Assembly: GCF_003340565.1 (NCBI RefSeq)
Contig: NZ_QPLK01000005.1
Coordinates: 1-64,000, forward strand
Source: Rhodovulum sp. 12E13
GTDB lineage: Bacteria; Pseudomonadota; Alphaproteobacteria; Rhodobacterales; Rhodobacteraceae
Direction of reading: 5' to 3'
DNA length: 64,000 bases
Positions 62,528 through 64,000 of this stretch are shown here, piece after piece. Made by a program: the position numbers and the translations under genes. The notes under the pieces are model-generated. The model searched no databases, had not been told where the DNA came from, and was given only the letters and a program-made list of their open reading frames with translations. The stretch's first letter is position 1, and every line of letters begins with the position of its first letter.

Positions 62528-63280
62528 CCCGCCACGCGGGGCAAAGACCTGCCCACCGGGCGCCTGGTCGGTCGAGGTGACGACGATCTCGGAGAGGTCG
62601 ACATGGGCCGGCATCGCCAGCGCCGCCCAGATCGTCTCGGCGACATCCTCCGGCGCCAGCGCCTTCTGCGCCGTGTAGAGCTTCTCGCGCAGCGTCTCGC
62701 GGTCGCCGGCGAAGGCCGAAAGGTAGAAGTCCGTCTCGACGCGCGCCGGGGCCACTTCGGTGATCCGCACGCCGGTCCCGGCCAGATCGTAGCGCAGCAC
62801 GTGGCCCGCCTGCGCGAGGCCCGCCTTGGCCGCGGCGTAAGCCGTCGTGCCGGGCAGGACGCCGCGCGCGGCCGTGCTGGTCAGGTTGAAGACATGGCCG
62901 CGCCGGCGCGCGATCATGCCCGGCAGGAGCGACCGCATCAACTGCAGCGGCGCGGTGAGGTTCAGCGCGACGGTCTCTTCGGTCTCCTCGGCGGTCTGCT
63001 CGGTCAGCGGGCGCACGCTCGACAGCCCGCCCGCGTTGTTCACGAGCACGTCGATATCGATCGCCCCCAGATGCGCGAGGATCGCGTCGGTATCGCGGAT
63101 ATCCGCCGGGCAGCAGACGAAGCCCGCGCCCAGCTCGCCGGCCGCGCGGGCGAGCGCATCTCCCGACCGGCCGACGCCATGCACGCGCAGCCCCCCCGCG
63201 ATCAGGCGACGCGAAATCGCCAGGCCGATGCCACGTGACGCTCCCGTCACCAGCGCGTTGCGATACCTCGTGTCCTGCAT
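62522..63280 (-). CDS. SDR family oxidoreductase
   Basis: The 252-residue classical short-chain dehydrogenase has the cofactor motif ALVTGASRGIGLAISRRLIA, IDVLVNNAGGLSSV, and the catalytic triad from NLTSTAARGVLPGTTAYAAA followed by Lys. An Arg after the first Gly motif (GVGRSGDALARAA) suggests NADP preference. The start at 63280 follows GGGGACACGGGTGC. It converges on the ProC-like gene. A role as a ketone or alcohol dehydrogenase in the same catabolic region is possible but rests on position alone. Confidence 0.9.
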   Translation of the reverse strand: MQDTRYRNALVTGASRGIGLAISRRLIAGGLRVHGVGRSGDALARAAGELGAGFVCCPADIRDTDAILAHLGAIDIDVLVNNAGGLSSVRPLTEQTAEETEETVALNLTAPLQLMRSLLPGMIARRRGHVFNLTSTAARGVLPGTTAYAAAKAGLAQAGHVLRYDLAGTGVRITEVAPARVETDFYLSAFAGDRETLREKLYTAQKALAPEDVAETIWAALAMPAHVDLSEIVVTSTDQAPGGQVFAPRGGS

Positions 63281-63721
63281 GCACCCGTGTCCCCTGCCCG
63301 GCGACCTTCGGCATTGTCCGGCAGGAGGTCAAGCGGAGTGCGGCGGGGCATCGGGAACGCATCGAGCCACCTGCGCTGCCCGCCACCGGGATCCGACGCC
63401 GGAGGCCCTCGAGCGCCCCGGCCCGGCCTCGTCGGGCGCCCACCCTGCAGCCGTCACCGATCAACGGCAGGCACGGCCACGGCGGTCGCGCCCACCTCCC
63501 GCAAGAAGCGGGGCGCGCCCCGCTCCCCCGCGAGGCGCCGCCCCCGCACCGCCAACTCCGGCAAACGTGCCCGATGCCCCGCCGTCGCGGGCTTCTTCTT
63601 GCTCCAAATATCCCCGCCGGAGGCCCGCGCCGCCCGCGGGCGGCGCCACGAGGGAGAGCCGCCGCAGGCGACCTTTCGATGGGCCCGGCGGCTGGGTGTC
63701 ACCGGCCCGCGGCGGGCGGGG
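63281..63721. other. 441-bp spacer without a recognised gene
   Basis: This very GC-rich spacer lies between the SDR start and the CPBP gene stop. Open frames here have unnatural Arg/Pro/Ala composition. The only clear structure is a hairpin-enclosed copy of the dispersed motif at 63586-63629. Confidence 0.5.
63586..63629 (-). repeat. Dispersed motif copy inside a hairpin
   Basis: The arms CGCGGGC (63586-63592) and GCCCGCG (63623-63629) enclose the motif, which reads ATATTTGGAGCAAGAAGAAG on the minus strand (63591-63610). It is the best-preserved copy in the window and could act as a bidirectional 3'-end structure. Confidence 0.5.
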
Positions 63722-64000
63722 CTAACGGTCGAGGACCTTCACGAGAATGGCCCAGACCGCGAGCAGCAGCACCGTGGCTCCGGCCATTGACAGGCTCTGC
63801 ACACCGGTCTGCGAGATGTCGACCGGCGAGACGTAGAGGGCGAGGCCCGTTATAGTTTCGGCCGTGGCCACCACGAACACCCCGAAGAAGTTGTTGCCCA
63901 GGTGCACCCCCATCGCCGCGCCGAGCGAGCCCGTCCGCTCGGTCAGGTCGGCGGCGACAAGGCCGAAGGTGAGCGCGGCGAGCAGCACGAGCGGCAGGTT
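63722..64000 (-). CDS. CPBP-family intramembrane metalloprotease homologue, C-terminal part
   Basis: The gene is cut by the window edge; only the last 92 codons are present. The visible part has two hydrophobic helices and the CPBP-type motif GAAMGVHLGNNFFGVFVVAT, whose His and Asn match the third conserved motif of Abi/CPBP membrane proteases. It continues with LSMAGATVLLLAVWAILVKV. Start and the glutamate-rich first motif lie outside the window. Function (prenyl-protein processing or bacteriocin immunity in relatives) cannot be inferred. Confidence 0.75.
   Translation of the reverse strand, partial: NLPLVLLAALTFGLVAADLTERTGSLGAAMGVHLGNNFFGVFVVATAETITGLALYVSPVDISQTGVQSLSMAGATVLLLAVWAILVKVLDR

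Overview
The window looks like chromosome from a high-GC alphaproteobacterium of the Rhodobacterales (Rhodobacteraceae/Paracoccaceae type). The evidence is the gene set (B12-dependent NrdJ, a solitary ctaD next to a DUF2244 gene, carA divergent from a GatB/YqeY gene, an mgs/glx-glnT block, TRAP transporters, a DUF1489 gene), a perfect CtrA-type box, and very strong G/C preference at third codon positions. No rRNA, tRNA, insertion sequence or prophage was seen. All products are inferred from sequence motifs and remembered family features; no database search was possible.

Layout. 1-1531: the leader-distal end of a type I-E-like CRISPR array (25 repeats, 25 spacers) that enters from the left; no cas genes are in the window. 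Two spacers occur twice, 22 units apart. 1719-15733: nrdJ with an unusual internal helix-turn-helix insertion, a DUF1489 gene, an RND efflux pair, a PIN gene, an APH-like/P-loop kinase, a CDP-alcohol phosphatidyltransferase and an ynjBCD-like ABC importer. 15737-20804 (minus): four genes matching mgsABC/glxBCD plus glnT/gmaS, with an XRE-cupin regulator upstream. 21036-28440: a Tat-exported PhoX with a Pho-box-like site, two Lrp regulators divergent from ilvC, a DMT exporter, a UbiH-type hydroxylase and a HAD phosphatase.

28637-38246: a DUF849 enzyme, a probable c-di-GMP-responsive glycosyltransferase (MshEN plus GT2) preceded by a CtrA box, a GntR regulator, carA, YqeY, a small glycosyltransferase, DUF2244 and ctaD. 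38859-42691: a secreted serralysin-type metalloprotease with a large duplicated C-terminal region, and a methyltransferase. 42752-43521: decayed remnants of nagB and nagA.

43760-52550 appears to be one uptake-and-activation unit. A hotdog-TetR fusion protein is divergent, across a perfect 16-bp palindrome, from VOC, thioesterase, acyl-CoA ligase, quinone-reductase-like dehydrogenase, TRAP transporter (P, Q, M) and second VOC genes. An Lrp regulator and a class V aminotransferase-fold gene follow.

54600-63280 is the most original region. A tightly coupled minus-strand operon encodes acetoin-dehydrogenase-like E1 alpha, E1 beta and a lipoyl/hydrolase E2, then a two-domain DUF3830-like protein, a RidA protein and a GntR regulator. 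It lies just downstream of a 599-residue protein with a C-terminal B12-binding domain, with ProC-like and SDR genes nearby. I propose it as a candidate uncharacterised B12-linked catabolic module. The window ends inside a CPBP-family membrane protein gene.
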